A stretch of DNA of 39,481 bases from Scytonema tolypothrichoides VB-61278. GTDB taxonomy: Bacteria; Cyanobacteriota; Cyanobacteriia; Cyanobacteriales; Nostocaceae. The notes beneath the pieces are model-generated. The model was given only the letters and a program-made list of their open reading frames with translations, searched no databases and was not told where the DNA came from. The stretch covers positions 237,762 through 277,242 of the forward strand of contig NZ_JXCA02000024.1 of assembly GCF_000828085.3 (NCBI RefSeq), written 5' to 3'. Below are positions 18,147-25,484 of this stretch, in pieces. How positions within the stretch are numbered: the stretch's first letter is position 1; every line of letters begins with the position of its first letter. The position numbers were made by a program, and so were the translations under genes.

Positions 18147-18281
18147 GATTAGATTCTCATCTAATTAATTTATGTAAAATTTAAGATTTTCTTTAGATTT
18201 TAGTTTTAAGATTGTTTTTAGATTCTTGATAACACTAATGTGTTTGACTAAGAACGAGTCTTTACAAAGGAGGTTTATCCG

Positions 18282-18530
18282 ATGGACTCTTCAACGTTAC
18301 GTCATCTATGGTCTGTGATTGAAGAAACCCAGACCAGTACTCTTCTAAACTTCAGTGATGCGGAACTAGTCAAGCAGTTAATTAAACTGCTTGAAAATAG
18401 AAAACTACTTAACGACGAAGAAATCAGTACCCTTAGTGCTTATATTCGTTCCAGAATCCCACTCATCCGCGACCTCGCTTTTGCGCGTTCACCAATAAAT
18501 GGACAATGGGTTATGAGCATGGCTGGCTGA
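18282..18530 (+). CDS. Small conserved-looking protein of unknown function
   Basis: 82 residues beginning MDSSTLRHLWSVIEETQ. A perfect AGGAGG ribosome binding site 10 bases before the ATG supports translation. The sequence is mainly amphipathic helix (LVKQLIKLLENRKLLNDEE) followed by IRSRIPLIRDLAFAR and an unusual C-terminal GQWVMSMAG. No membrane helix or signal peptide is visible. It converges with the ArsR-ClpN gene, whose stop codon lies 12 bases away. I do not recognise a family. Confidence 0.7.
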   Translation: MDSSTLRHLWSVIEETQTSTLLNFSDAELVKQLIKLLENRKLLNDEEISTLSAYIRSRIPLIRDLAFARSPINGQWVMSMAG

Positions 18531-18542
18531 AAACCTCTTATG

Positions 18543-19406
18543 TTAGGTCAAAGCCCTTTGCAGTCGCTGTTCTAAAGAAATCAAATCTACCCCAAGATTT
18601 TGCAATACCCGAATTGCGACTCCCCCTCCTTCATGGAGAATGCCCAATAATAAATGCTCAGTACCAATGTAGTTAACATTAAGATATCGGGCGTCCTCTA
18701 CTGCTAATTCCAAGACCTGTTTGGCTCTGGGAGTGAAGGGAATATCTATAGCTGTATCACCTTTTCCTCTGCCGATAATTTTTTCGACCTCAATCTGTGC
18801 ATTTTCCAAATTCACCCCCACAGAATTAAGAAACTGCCAACCTATACCACTCCCTTCACCAAGAAGTCCCAGTAAGATTTGTTCTGTCCCAACAAAATTA
18901 TGCCCCAAACGGCGCGATTCACCCTGAGCCAAATTAATCGCGTTAACTGCCTTTTGGGTGAACCTTTCAAAACCTTTGAGATGAAATCTGTCAGAAAAAG
19001 ACCCTGACAGTTTGTGAAAAATAGACTCGAAAAATTTTTCAAACATAAACCCCTCCTGAATAGGTGTCTTGTTAGCGCCCTCAAGGGTGTGTTCATTGGA
19101 GAGGCGAACGCCTTCACCTCTGCTTCTGTCCGTCGTCAAAAAAGCAAGCAAATCCTCCATCGTCTCAGCATTCGCTGAGTACCACAGAAATTGCTTATCT
19201 TTGCGGCTTTTCACTAACTCTTCGTTCCGCAGCTTTTCCAAATGGTGCGACAGGGTTGAGTTCGGGATTTTGAGCTTTTCCTGAATCTCACCCACTGTCA
19301 TCCCTTCTGGATAAGCCGCAAACAGCAGCCGCATTATTTCAAGTCGTGGCTCCGACCCGAGTGCAGCAAACATATCTGCATATCGAGCCGTTTCTTGATT
19401 TGCCAT
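18543..19406 (-). CDS. ArsR-type winged-helix regulator fused to a ClpA/ClpC N-terminal (ClpN) domain
   Basis: 287 residues. Residues ~5-95 form an ArsR-like DNA-binding domain ([20 protein letters not shown], recognition helix, then the wing [10 protein letters not shown]). No cysteine-rich metal site is visible around the HTH. Residues ~142-287 hold the double Clp repeat of ClpC/Clp[34 protein letters not shown], then [19 protein letters not shown] and [20 protein letters not shown]. There is no AAA+ ATPase module, so the Clp domain probably acts as an adaptor- or peptide-sensing unit. A minus-strand TTGACA (19435-19440) with a TATTCT element and the perfect palindrome AATATTAATATT (19440-19451) lie just upstream and could mediate autoregulation. 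Confidence 0.88.
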   Translation of the reverse strand: MANQETARYADMFAALGSEPRLEIMRLLFAAYPEGMTVGEIQEKLKIPNSTLSHHLEKLRNEELVKSRKDKQFLWYSANAETMEDLLAFLTTDRSRGEGVRLSNEHTLEGANKTPIQEGFMFEKFFESIFHKLSGSFSDRFHLKGFERFTQKAVNAINLAQGESRRLGHNFVGTEQILLGLLGEGSGIGWQFLNSVGVNLENAQIEVEKIIGRGKGDTAIDIPFTPRAKQVLELAVEDARYLNVNYIGTEHLLLGILHEGGGVAIRVLQNLGVDLISLEQRLQRALT

Positions 19407-19417
19407 ATTTCTAGAAT

Positions 19418-19451
19418 AATCGAAATAAAGAAAATGTCAATATTAATATTG
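19418..19451 (-). promoter_or_regulatory. Candidate promoter and operator of the ArsR-ClpN gene
   Basis: On the minus strand, TTGACA (complement of 19435-19440) is followed 16 bases later by TATTCT, ending about 10 bases before the ATG. The perfect 12-base palindrome AATATTAATATT (19440-19451) touches the -35 element. The placement suits autorepression by an ArsR-type dimer but is not proven; the short distance to the ATG would leave almost no leader. Confidence 0.4.
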
Positions 19452-19512
19452 AGTCATTAGTCATTAGTGATTAGTCAAGAAGTTTTTTCTGCTTGTCTGT
19501 TTGTTTTTTACT

Positions 19513-20502
19513 CTATGCCCTACCACTCCCGATCAAATACAGCAGCGCCATACGAACAGCAACACCACTAGTGACTTGAGCTTGAATGAGGCTAAATTCC
19601 GCATCATCCATTAACTCTGAGCTAATTTCGACACCACGGTTCACTGGTCCAGGGTGCAAAAGCTTGACATTTGGCTTGCACAGTTGCAGCCTGGAGTGTG
19701 TCATACCAAACATCTGGTGATATTCTCGCAAAGAAGGCAATAAATGAGCAGTCATTCGTTCTTTTTGCAAGCGCAAAGTCATTACAAAATCTGCATCTTG
19801 CAAAGCTGGTTCTAACTCCCAGTGGAGAAATACTTTACCGGGTGTATTTTCACAGTAATCTGCAAATAATTTCGGTAAGAGGGTGGGTGGTGCTGCTAAA
19901 TGCACATCAGCACCACTTGCTGTCAGACTCCAAATATTTGAGCGTGCTACCCGCGAATGTAGAATATCCCCAACAATCGCAATCTTTTTTTCTTTCAAAA
20001 GCTCGACTCGGGGTAGATCTGGATCAAGGAGACTACAAATAGTAAATAAGTCCAACAGACCTTGGGAAGGATGTTCGTGTTGACCATCACCAGCATTGAG
20101 GACGCTGACTCGTACACCAAGTCGATCCATTTCTTGGGCGATCGCATCAGGAACTCCAGCCTCCCGATGGCGAATTACCATTATATCAGTTCCCATTGCC
20201 AAGTAAGTTTTCGCCGTATCAAGAATAGTTTCTCCTTTTGTCATTGAAGAAGTTCCTGAGGCAAAATTCAGTGTATCTGCCGATAGCCGCTTAGCAGCAA
20301 GTTCAAAACTGCTGCGAGTGCGAGTGGATGGCTCAAAAAATAAATTCGCCACAACCTGTCCCTGCAAAGTTGGGACTTTTTTCGTCCGCCGAGATAGAAC
20401 CTCTTGAAAACTAGCAGCCGTTTGCAAAACGGTATCGTACTCATCAGTGGTGAAGTCAGCGAGGGAAAGAATGTGGTGACGACTCCAGGTGTTATTAGAC
20501 AT
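19513..20502 (-). CDS. pyrB: Aspartate carbamoyltransferase catalytic subunit
   Basis: About 329 residues from the ATG at 20500-20502 ([18 protein letters not shown]); an in-frame upstream start would add 22 residues with no counterpart in the family. Key motifs are [13 protein letters not shown] (carbamoyl phosphate loop), [22 protein letters not shown] and [14 protein letters not shown]. It catalyses the first committed step of pyrimidine synthesis, joining carbamoyl phosphate and aspartate. No pyrI or other pyrimidine gene is near, as is usual in cyanobacteria. Confidence 0.96.
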   Translation of the reverse strand: MSNNTWSRHHILSLADFTTDEYDTVLQTAASFQEVLSRRTKKVPTLQGQVVANLFFEPSTRTRSSFELAAKRLSADTLNFASGTSSMTKGETILDTAKTYLAMGTDIMVIRHREAGVPDAIAQEMDRLGVRVSVLNAGDGQHEHPSQGLLDLFTICSLLDPDLPRVELLKEKKIAIVGDILHSRVARSNIWSLTASGADVHLAAPPTLLPKLFADYCENTPGKVFLHWELEPALQDADFVMTLRLQKERMTAHLLPSLREYHQMFGMTHSRLQLCKPNVKLLHPGPVNRGVEISSELMDDAEFSLIQAQVTSGVAVRMALLYLIGSGRA

Positions 20503-21078
20503 AAATAGCGAGGATATTTGACTTAAAGACACGTCTACAGCGCACTCCAGGGGGAAGTTTCGATGCACACTGATAGCGCCTTTGGAGTTTGGGTAAAACC
20601 CGTGTAAAAATTAGGCAACATATTGTTTCAGTGGCGCTTATTGTATCGCATTTTGACAGTTTTTTAATTTATATTTCAGAAAAAATCATAAGAAATCTTG
20701 AGGAAGTTTAGAAACCACGCTTGGCGTTGCAAAACGAAGGGGAACCTGCAAAGGCGCACTGCCTCCTGAATACGCTTGCCCCATTTTCTTACGTGTTACA
20801 CCTGAATTTACCTGACCCAAAAGAAGCAAATCTGAGAACTGAATAAGTCTGAATTTCCTGCTGTGCAGGAGTTGTGCCGTTTCGCTAAAAACCTTTACAA
20901 CATAGGGCAACAGCCTCGTTCAAAGCAACTTCTTAGAACTTTCATCACAGTCTCCCCGGAGAGTGTCATAAGCTAATGTAACGAATAGTGACAAAACTTA
21001 CAACAGACGAAACAGGTTAGGAACTCTGCCCAGTCTTATGGGTACATTATGAAACAGTGTTCTCCAGACAAATGACCC
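20503..21078. other. Intergenic region between pyrB and the CBS gene (divergent)
   Basis: About 575 bases that must hold both divergent promoters. A 74-codon minus-strand frame at 20686-20910 (ending SGGSAPLQVPLRFATPSVV then SKLPQDFL) has no ribosome binding site and looks like repeat-derived sequence. No tRNA or other RNA gene is recognised. Confidence 0.5.
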
Positions 21079-22014
21079 ATGCTACTTGATGATCTGCGGC
21101 TGAGTGAACCAGCAATAGAGACGGCGGTAGACTATAAACCACTGACTGTCACACCAGAAACATTGCTGGTAGATGTCATTACTTTAATGAATCAAAAGCG
21201 AATTCACAGTTGCTCATTATCTCGTGTTAATTCACCGTTAAATGGATTGACCGTACATCCGACAGGCTCAAGCTGTGTTTTAGTGATAGAAAATACTAAA
21301 TTACTGGGTATTTTTACAGAAAGAGATATTGTACGGCTAACGGCAGATGAAGTTGACTTTAAAAAGGTGACAATAGCTGAAGTGATGACGCAACCAGTGA
21401 TTACGCTGGAGCAAGCTGCTTTTGCGGATGTTTTTGCAGCTTTATTTTTATTTCGGCGTTATCGTATTCGCCATTTGCCCATAATAGGACAAAAGGGCGA
21501 ACTTATTGGTGTAATTTCCCACGAGAGTATTCGTAGTATTTTACGCCCTGTTCATCTTTTGAAGTTCATGCGTGTGGCAGATGTGATGACAACCCAAGTC
21601 ATTCGTGCTTCCATGAGTGCTTCGGTATTAACTTTAGCTCAGGTGATGGCAGAGTTTCGGATTAGCTGTGTTGTCATCACCGAGGATCAACCACCGTTAG
21701 ATTTGGGACAATTTGTTCACATTCCGATCGGAATTGTCACCGAGGAGGATATTGTACAATTTCAGGCAATGGAAGTGAATCTCTCTGAAGTTCTAGCGCA
21801 AACTGTGATGAGTACACAGCTATTTGTGCTCAATCCTGAGGATTCTTTGTGGACTGCTCTTGTGGAAATGCAACGGCAACAAACGCGAAGATTGGTGGTA
21901 TCTTGGGATCGAGGAACAAGATTAGGCATTGTCACTCAAACTAGTTTACTGCGAGTCCTTGATCCCGTACAAATGTATGGAGTCATCCAAACTTTGCAAC
22001 AGACGTCTCACTAG
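21079..22014 (+). CDS. Protein with four CBS motifs (two Bateman pairs)
   Basis: 311 residues consisting only of CBS repeats: motifs around residues 20-95 (LLGIFTERDIVRLTADE), 100-160 (VMTQPVITLEQAA... ELIGVISHESI), 168-235 (VADVMTTQVIRASMSAS... IGIVTEEDIVQF) and 240-300 (VMSTQLFVLNPEDSLW... LGIVTQTSLLRVLDP). CBS pairs bind adenosine nucleotides and regulate attached domains. In cyanobacteria, this exact kind of quadruple-CBS module, ending LDPVQMYGVIQTLQQ, usually precedes PAS/GAF and kinase or GGDEF domains. Here the protein stops right after it (TSH), so it may be a stand-alone sensor or a truncated one. Nothing downstream encodes such a partner. Confidence 0.85.
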   Translation: MLLDDLRLSEPAIETAVDYKPLTVTPETLLVDVITLMNQKRIHSCSLSRVNSPLNGLTVHPTGSSCVLVIENTKLLGIFTERDIVRLTADEVDFKKVTIAEVMTQPVITLEQAAFADVFAALFLFRRYRIRHLPIIGQKGELIGVISHESIRSILRPVHLLKFMRVADVMTTQVIRASMSASVLTLAQVMAEFRISCVVITEDQPPLDLGQFVHIPIGIVTEEDIVQFQAMEVNLSEVLAQTVMSTQLFVLNPEDSLWTALVEMQRQQTRRLVVSWDRGTRLGIVTQTSLLRVLDPVQMYGVIQTLQQTSH

Positions 22015-22050
22015 TATAAGAACAGACCTATGCTGAAGGCTTTGTAAGAT

Positions 22051-22279
22051 CTACGCTTTTCCGCGATGCCTTTCCTTAGCTTTTTGACGCGCTAGTAGTC
22101 GTTTTTGCTCTTTTTCTTCTTTCCTCACCGCTTTAGAAATCTCGTTTCTCTCACGTTTAAGATTTTCAAACTCTAGTTTGAGATACTTCGTATAGCCATT
22201 TCCTTGGCAACTTTTTGTGAACGACGCTTGGGATTTACCTTGATATTATATTTTTTGGTACACAAAAATCGTTTCAGCT
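22051..22279 (-). pseudogene. C-terminal remnant of a YjdF/DUF2992-family gene, frameshifted
   Basis: Two minus-strand frames together give the basic C-terminal tail of DUF2992 (YjdF) proteins. The first reads QLKRFLCTKKYNIKVNPKRR then SQKVAKEM. After a one-base shift near 22190-22200 it continues GYTKYLKLEFENLKRERNEI, then RKEEKEQKRLLARQKAKERH and RGKA before TAG at 22051-22053. The NPKRRxQ core and the KxKHRG-type ending are the family's hallmarks. The N-terminal domain is absent and a stop precedes the remnant. It fills most of the 370-base gap between the CBS and CAP genes. Confidence 0.6.
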
Positions 22280-22384
22280 GCTATATTTTTTACTTAGCCC
22301 TCTTCAGGTTTGCTTCTACCAAAAGTGACAGCAGAATTCTTATCTGCTGAGTTTATATGAACAAATCTTTGTGAGGAGAGATTG

Positions 22385-23254
22385 ATGGCATTAAACAACG
22401 TGACATTTGAGCAGCAAGTTTTTGAACTAACTAACCAGGAACGAGCCAAAAATGGTCTTCCACCTCTGAAAGCAAATGCTGAACTGAACTATGCTGCTGA
22501 CAAATATGCTCAAGAAATGTCACAACGTGGTATTTTGAGTCATACATCACCAGATGGGTCTCAAGCGTGGGATCGAGCAAAAGTTGTTGGCTATGAAGCT
22601 CAAATGATGGGAGAGAACATAGCCTCAGGTCAAATAACACCTCAACAGGTTGTTCAAGATTGGATGAAAAGTCCTGGACACCGAGCTAATATCCTTAAGA
22701 CCCAATACACTGAGATTGGCATTGGTTTTCATAACAACTATTGGGTTCAGGACTTTGGTAGTGGTGATAAAAATCCTATGAGCTACATACCAAACTCTAC
22801 ACCTAACTCAACGATTGCATCTACATCAACGCCTACCCCGCAATCCGCCTCCATGCCTACACTCACATTGGACAGTGTTTTTCCTTCAGACTCTGTTTTA
22901 GATTCTACCCCAGCATCCACCCCTGTTGCAGAACCTACAGTTGAAGCTGCTTCTGACACTGATACAGCAAGTGATAGCGGTGAACTCATAAACAACCCAG
23001 TTCATGACTCGCTACTCTTGGGTGGTTTCAGCAACAACACACCCGACTATGATCTTGGACATGATACCTTTATGCTTGGTCAGGTCGAAAACTTTGACTG
23101 GATTGGCAATATTCAATTTAGCCAGGGTATTCCTATTCTAGATAATAGCAGAATTCTTGAGATATTACCAGCGTCTCAAATAGATCACAACATCCCCATT
23201 GGGGATAGGAATATAGAGACTTTGATTGCACAAGGACAAAACACTTTCTTCTAG
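22385..23254 (+). CDS. CAP/SCP-domain protein (PR-1 superfamily)
   Basis: 289 residues from ATG 22385, preceded by GAGGAG at the proper distance; the TTG one codon earlier is unlikely. Residues ~6-125 form the CAP domain: LTNQERAKNGLPPL, SHTSPDGSQAWDR, MGENIASGQITPQQVVQDWM, SPGHRANIL and YWVQDFGSG. The rest (from ~130) is a Ser/Thr/Pro-rich, acidic linker (TPNSTIASTSTPTPQSASMP and following) and a C-terminal segment with DSLLLGGF and DTFMLGQVENFDWIGNIQF. No signal peptide is visible, although CAP proteins are usually extracellular, so export by a C-terminal signal (as for type I secretion) is possible. Confidence 0.9.
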   Translation: MALNNVTFEQQVFELTNQERAKNGLPPLKANAELNYAADKYAQEMSQRGILSHTSPDGSQAWDRAKVVGYEAQMMGENIASGQITPQQVVQDWMKSPGHRANILKTQYTEIGIGFHNNYWVQDFGSGDKNPMSYIPNSTPNSTIASTSTPTPQSASMPTLTLDSVFPSDSVLDSTPASTPVAEPTVEAASDTDTASDSGELINNPVHDSLLLGGFSNNTPDYDLGHDTFMLGQVENFDWIGNIQFSQGIPILDNSRILEILPASQIDHNIPIGDRNIETLIAQGQNTFF

Positions 23255-23268
23255 AGATTGTGTGGATT

Positions 23269-23306
23269 ACACTCCTACACTGTACTGAAGGATGGTGTAG
23301 GAGTGT
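23269..23306. repeat. Perfect 12-bp inverted repeat after the CAP gene
   Basis: ACACTCCTACAC (23269-23280) pairs with GTGTAGGAGTGT (23295-23306) around a 14-base loop. It lies between convergent genes (CAP on + and a small gene on -). No T-tract follows on +; the A-run at 23309-23317 precedes it on -. It may serve as a 3' end for one or both. Confidence 0.7.
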
Positions 23307-23324
23307 AAACAAAAAAAGCATTGA

Positions 23325-23516
23325 TTAATCGTCACTGGGATAAACCCATTTTGGAGGTTCCATGAGTTTTTTTAGTCGCGCGGCTTCAGCTATTTCATGC
23401 ATTTTTTCTATAGAAGTCTCTTGAATAAACTTTGATGCAGCCTCAATGTGGGATTTTTCATCGCCAGCGCTGTTGTGAATTTTTGTTTCTGGATTATTGA
23501 CTTTATCTTCTTGCAT
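23325..23516 (-). CDS. Small hydrophilic protein of unknown function
   Basis: 63 residues: MQEDKVNNPETKIHNSAG, a central helix EAASKFIQETSIEKMHEIAE and a C-terminus LMEPPKWVYPSDD. A perfect AGGAGG lies seven bases before the ATG, which argues for real translation. It has no membrane segment or cysteine. I do not recognise the family. It lies 69 bases downstream of the Uma2 gene on the same strand and could be co-transcribed. Confidence 0.7.
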   Translation of the reverse strand: MQEDKVNNPETKIHNSAGDEKSHIEAASKFIQETSIEKMHEIAEAARLKKLMEPPKWVYPSDD

Positions 23517-23585
23517 ATAAACCTCCTGATGAGTTATTTTGAAAACAAGGAACTGGTGATAGAAAAATTATCTATAGTCTATTCG

Positions 23586-24179
23586 CTATGGATTTAAAAT
23601 AATAGTCAAATCTAAAACAAAACCAGGTAAAACTTCTTCACCAGAAAGTTGAGGAGGGTTGTCAAAAAAGAAATTCAAAACTTCCACATCTTGTCCTGGT
23701 CGATAAATTTCTACTAAAAGTGTTTGCGGGTCAATTAACCAACCTAAACTCGCACCATTCTCTTGATATTCCCGCATTTTGATGCGTAATTTTTCTAAAG
23801 CATCACTTTCTGAACGCAGTTCAATCACAAAATCAGGACAAATAGGTGGAAAACGTCGTTTTTCATCTTTTGTTAATGCTTCCCAACGTTCTAATTTAAC
23901 CCAAGAAGCATCAGGACAGCGATAAGCACCACTGGGTAATTTAAACTCAGTGGAAGAGTCAAAGACTTTCCCTAACTTGGTTTGACGGTTCCATAAACCG
24001 ACTTGTGTGTTAATGTCTGAATTTCTAATTCCGCTTTCTCCGCCTGTTGGGGGCATAATAATTAATTCTCCAGTCTGAGTAAGTTCTAATTGCCAAGGTT
24101 CGTTAGCAATACAGAGTTGATAAAACTGCTCATCGGTTAAACCTACAGCTGGAGGTACGTTTAAGGTGAGGGTTTCCAT
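23586..24179 (-). CDS. Uma2-family (DUF820) putative restriction-endonuclease-fold protein
   Basis: 197 residues of the Uma2 family, which is greatly expanded in cyanobacteria. The PD-(D/E)xK-like core is seen in YRCPDASWVKLERW and CPDFVIELRSESDALEKLRIKM, preceded by LIIMPPTGGESGIRNSDINT. The activity of Uma2 proteins is unproven; many sit near mobile elements. A second member lies at 29747-30316. The gene looks complete. Confidence 0.92.
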   Translation of the reverse strand: METLTLNVPPAVGLTDEQFYQLCIANEPWQLELTQTGELIIMPPTGGESGIRNSDINTQVGLWNRQTKLGKVFDSSTEFKLPSGAYRCPDASWVKLERWEALTKDEKRRFPPICPDFVIELRSESDALEKLRIKMREYQENGASLGWLIDPQTLLVEIYRPGQDVEVLNFFFDNPPQLSGEEVLPGFVLDLTIILNP

Positions 24180-24416
24180 GATGATGTTTTACGGAAGGGG
24201 TTCATTCTATTATCGAACAAAGACTGAAGCACAAACATAAGTCTGTTGAGTCCAAGAAATTAAAGCCGCTAAAAGCAAAGGTAAAAAGTCTACAACAATT
24301 GGTAGAAGCATCTGCCACAGAAATTATGTAAAACTAAAATCACGCTACAGATGTAAATTTAGAAAGTCAAATTTCATCTGGGTTGCCTAATTACGAATTA
24401 CTAATTACGAATTACT

Positions 24417-25340
24417 ATGAATTGGAGTGCTGCATTACCAACATTTTTTATTACCTTAAGAGAAGGCGTCGAAGCTGCTTTAGTTGTCGGAATCGTCTTC
24501 GCCTGTTTACAGCAAGCTGAACAACAAAGGTTGCATCGTTGGGTATACTTAGGAGTTCTCAGCGCGACTTTAGCTAGTTTTGTTGTTGGTATATTACTAA
24601 ATCTGGGTATCCAAGGTTTGCAGACATCTGATTTGCTTTATGCACCTGTTTTCAAGCAACTTTTCGAGATGGGACTGGGCGTAATTGCGATCGCCATGCT
24701 CAGTTGGATGCTAATCTGGATGACACAACAAGCACGATTTCTTAAAGCAGAAATCGAAGGCTCAGTGAAAACTGCTTTAGGTGAAGACAATCGTGCAGCT
24801 TGGGCGATTTTCAGCTTAATTTTTATTGCCGTATTTCGGGAAGGTTTAGAAACGGCTTTGTTTATCGTCGCTAAGTTTCAAGAAGGTTGGACACCCGTAC
24901 TTGGGGCAATAGGAGGACTCGGTATGGCTGTTGTCATCGGGATGCTACTGTTTAAGTGGAGTATCCGCATCAATTTGAGCAAATTTTTCCAGGTGATGGG
25001 CGTGTTCCTGCTGGTGATTGTCTCTGGATTAGTGATTTCTGCACTCCGCCATCTTGATGCGGCGGCGATCGCCTATACCCAAATCAATTCCTCAGTTGCT
25101 GATGCTTGTGGACAAGGAAATACTTCTTGTCTTTTAGGTGCCCAAGTTTGGGATCTCTCTGGTATTTTACCTGATCGACAGTTTCCTGGAATTTTGCTGA
25201 AAACTTTATTTGGCTATACCCAAAAACTGTATCTCGTTCAGGCTGTAGGATATCTCCTGTTTTGGGTGGTTGTGGGTGGTCTATATTTCCGTAGTCTTAG
25301 TCAACCTACACAATTAAAGCCAGCAACTAAACTCAATTAG
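24417..25340 (+). CDS. FTR1-family iron permease
   Basis: 307 residues with seven or so membrane helices and the two REGxE iron-binding motifs of FTR1 permeases: FFITLREGVEAALVVG in helix 1 and AVFREGLETALFIVAKF in helix 4. The family imports ferric iron after oxidation by a partner oxidase, or ferrous iron in EfeU-type systems. No EfeO/EfeB or multicopper oxidase gene is adjacent. Position near the TonB/PepSY locus is not close enough for an operon. Just upstream, 24385-24415 carries tandem ATTACGAATTACT repeats. Confidence 0.93.
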   Translation: MNWSAALPTFFITLREGVEAALVVGIVFACLQQAEQQRLHRWVYLGVLSATLASFVVGILLNLGIQGLQTSDLLYAPVFKQLFEMGLGVIAIAMLSWMLIWMTQQARFLKAEIEGSVKTALGEDNRAAWAIFSLIFIAVFREGLETALFIVAKFQEGWTPVLGAIGGLGMAVVIGMLLFKWSIRINLSKFFQVMGVFLLVIVSGLVISALRHLDAAAIAYTQINSSVADACGQGNTSCLLGAQVWDLSGILPDRQFPGILLKTLFGYTQKLYLVQAVGYLLFWVVVGGLYFRSLSQPTQLKPATKLN

Positions 25341-25357
25341 GACTCTGAAGAAACACA

Positions 25358-25434
25358 GGGGTGTAGGGGTGTAAGGGTGTAGGGGAAAAGGGTGTAAGGG
25401 TGTAAGGGTGTAGGGGTGTAAGGGTTTGAACACC
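25358..25434. repeat. Tandem GGTGTAGG/GGTGTAAG repeats
   Basis: About nine units of the form GGGTGTAGG or GGGTGTAAG occur in a row between the FTR1 and CHAT genes. Unit length varies by one or two bases. No coding role is visible. Confidence 0.85.
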
Positions 25435-25446
25435 TACACCCGTTCG

Positions 25447-25469
25447 TAAGTAATTAGCCGGACATGATA
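25447..25469 (-). repeat. Solitary IS630-like terminal sequence
   Basis: The reverse complement reads TATCATGTCCGGCTAATTAC followed by TTA. It matches the left end of the element starting at 38887 (with its TA) at 21 of 23 positions. No second end or transposase lies nearby, so it looks like a relic or a minimal element. Confidence 0.65.
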
Positions 25470-25484
25470 TAAGTCCTACAGTTG

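Noticed and set aside
20686-20910. 74-codon minus-strand ORF between pyrB and the CBS gene
   Set aside because: No ribosome binding site, no recognised family, and repeat-like composition; the evidence for a gene is too weak.
24185-24331. 48-codon open stretch ending KSLQQLVEASATEIM
   Set aside because: It looks helical but has no start codon and no recognised family; it could be a relic.
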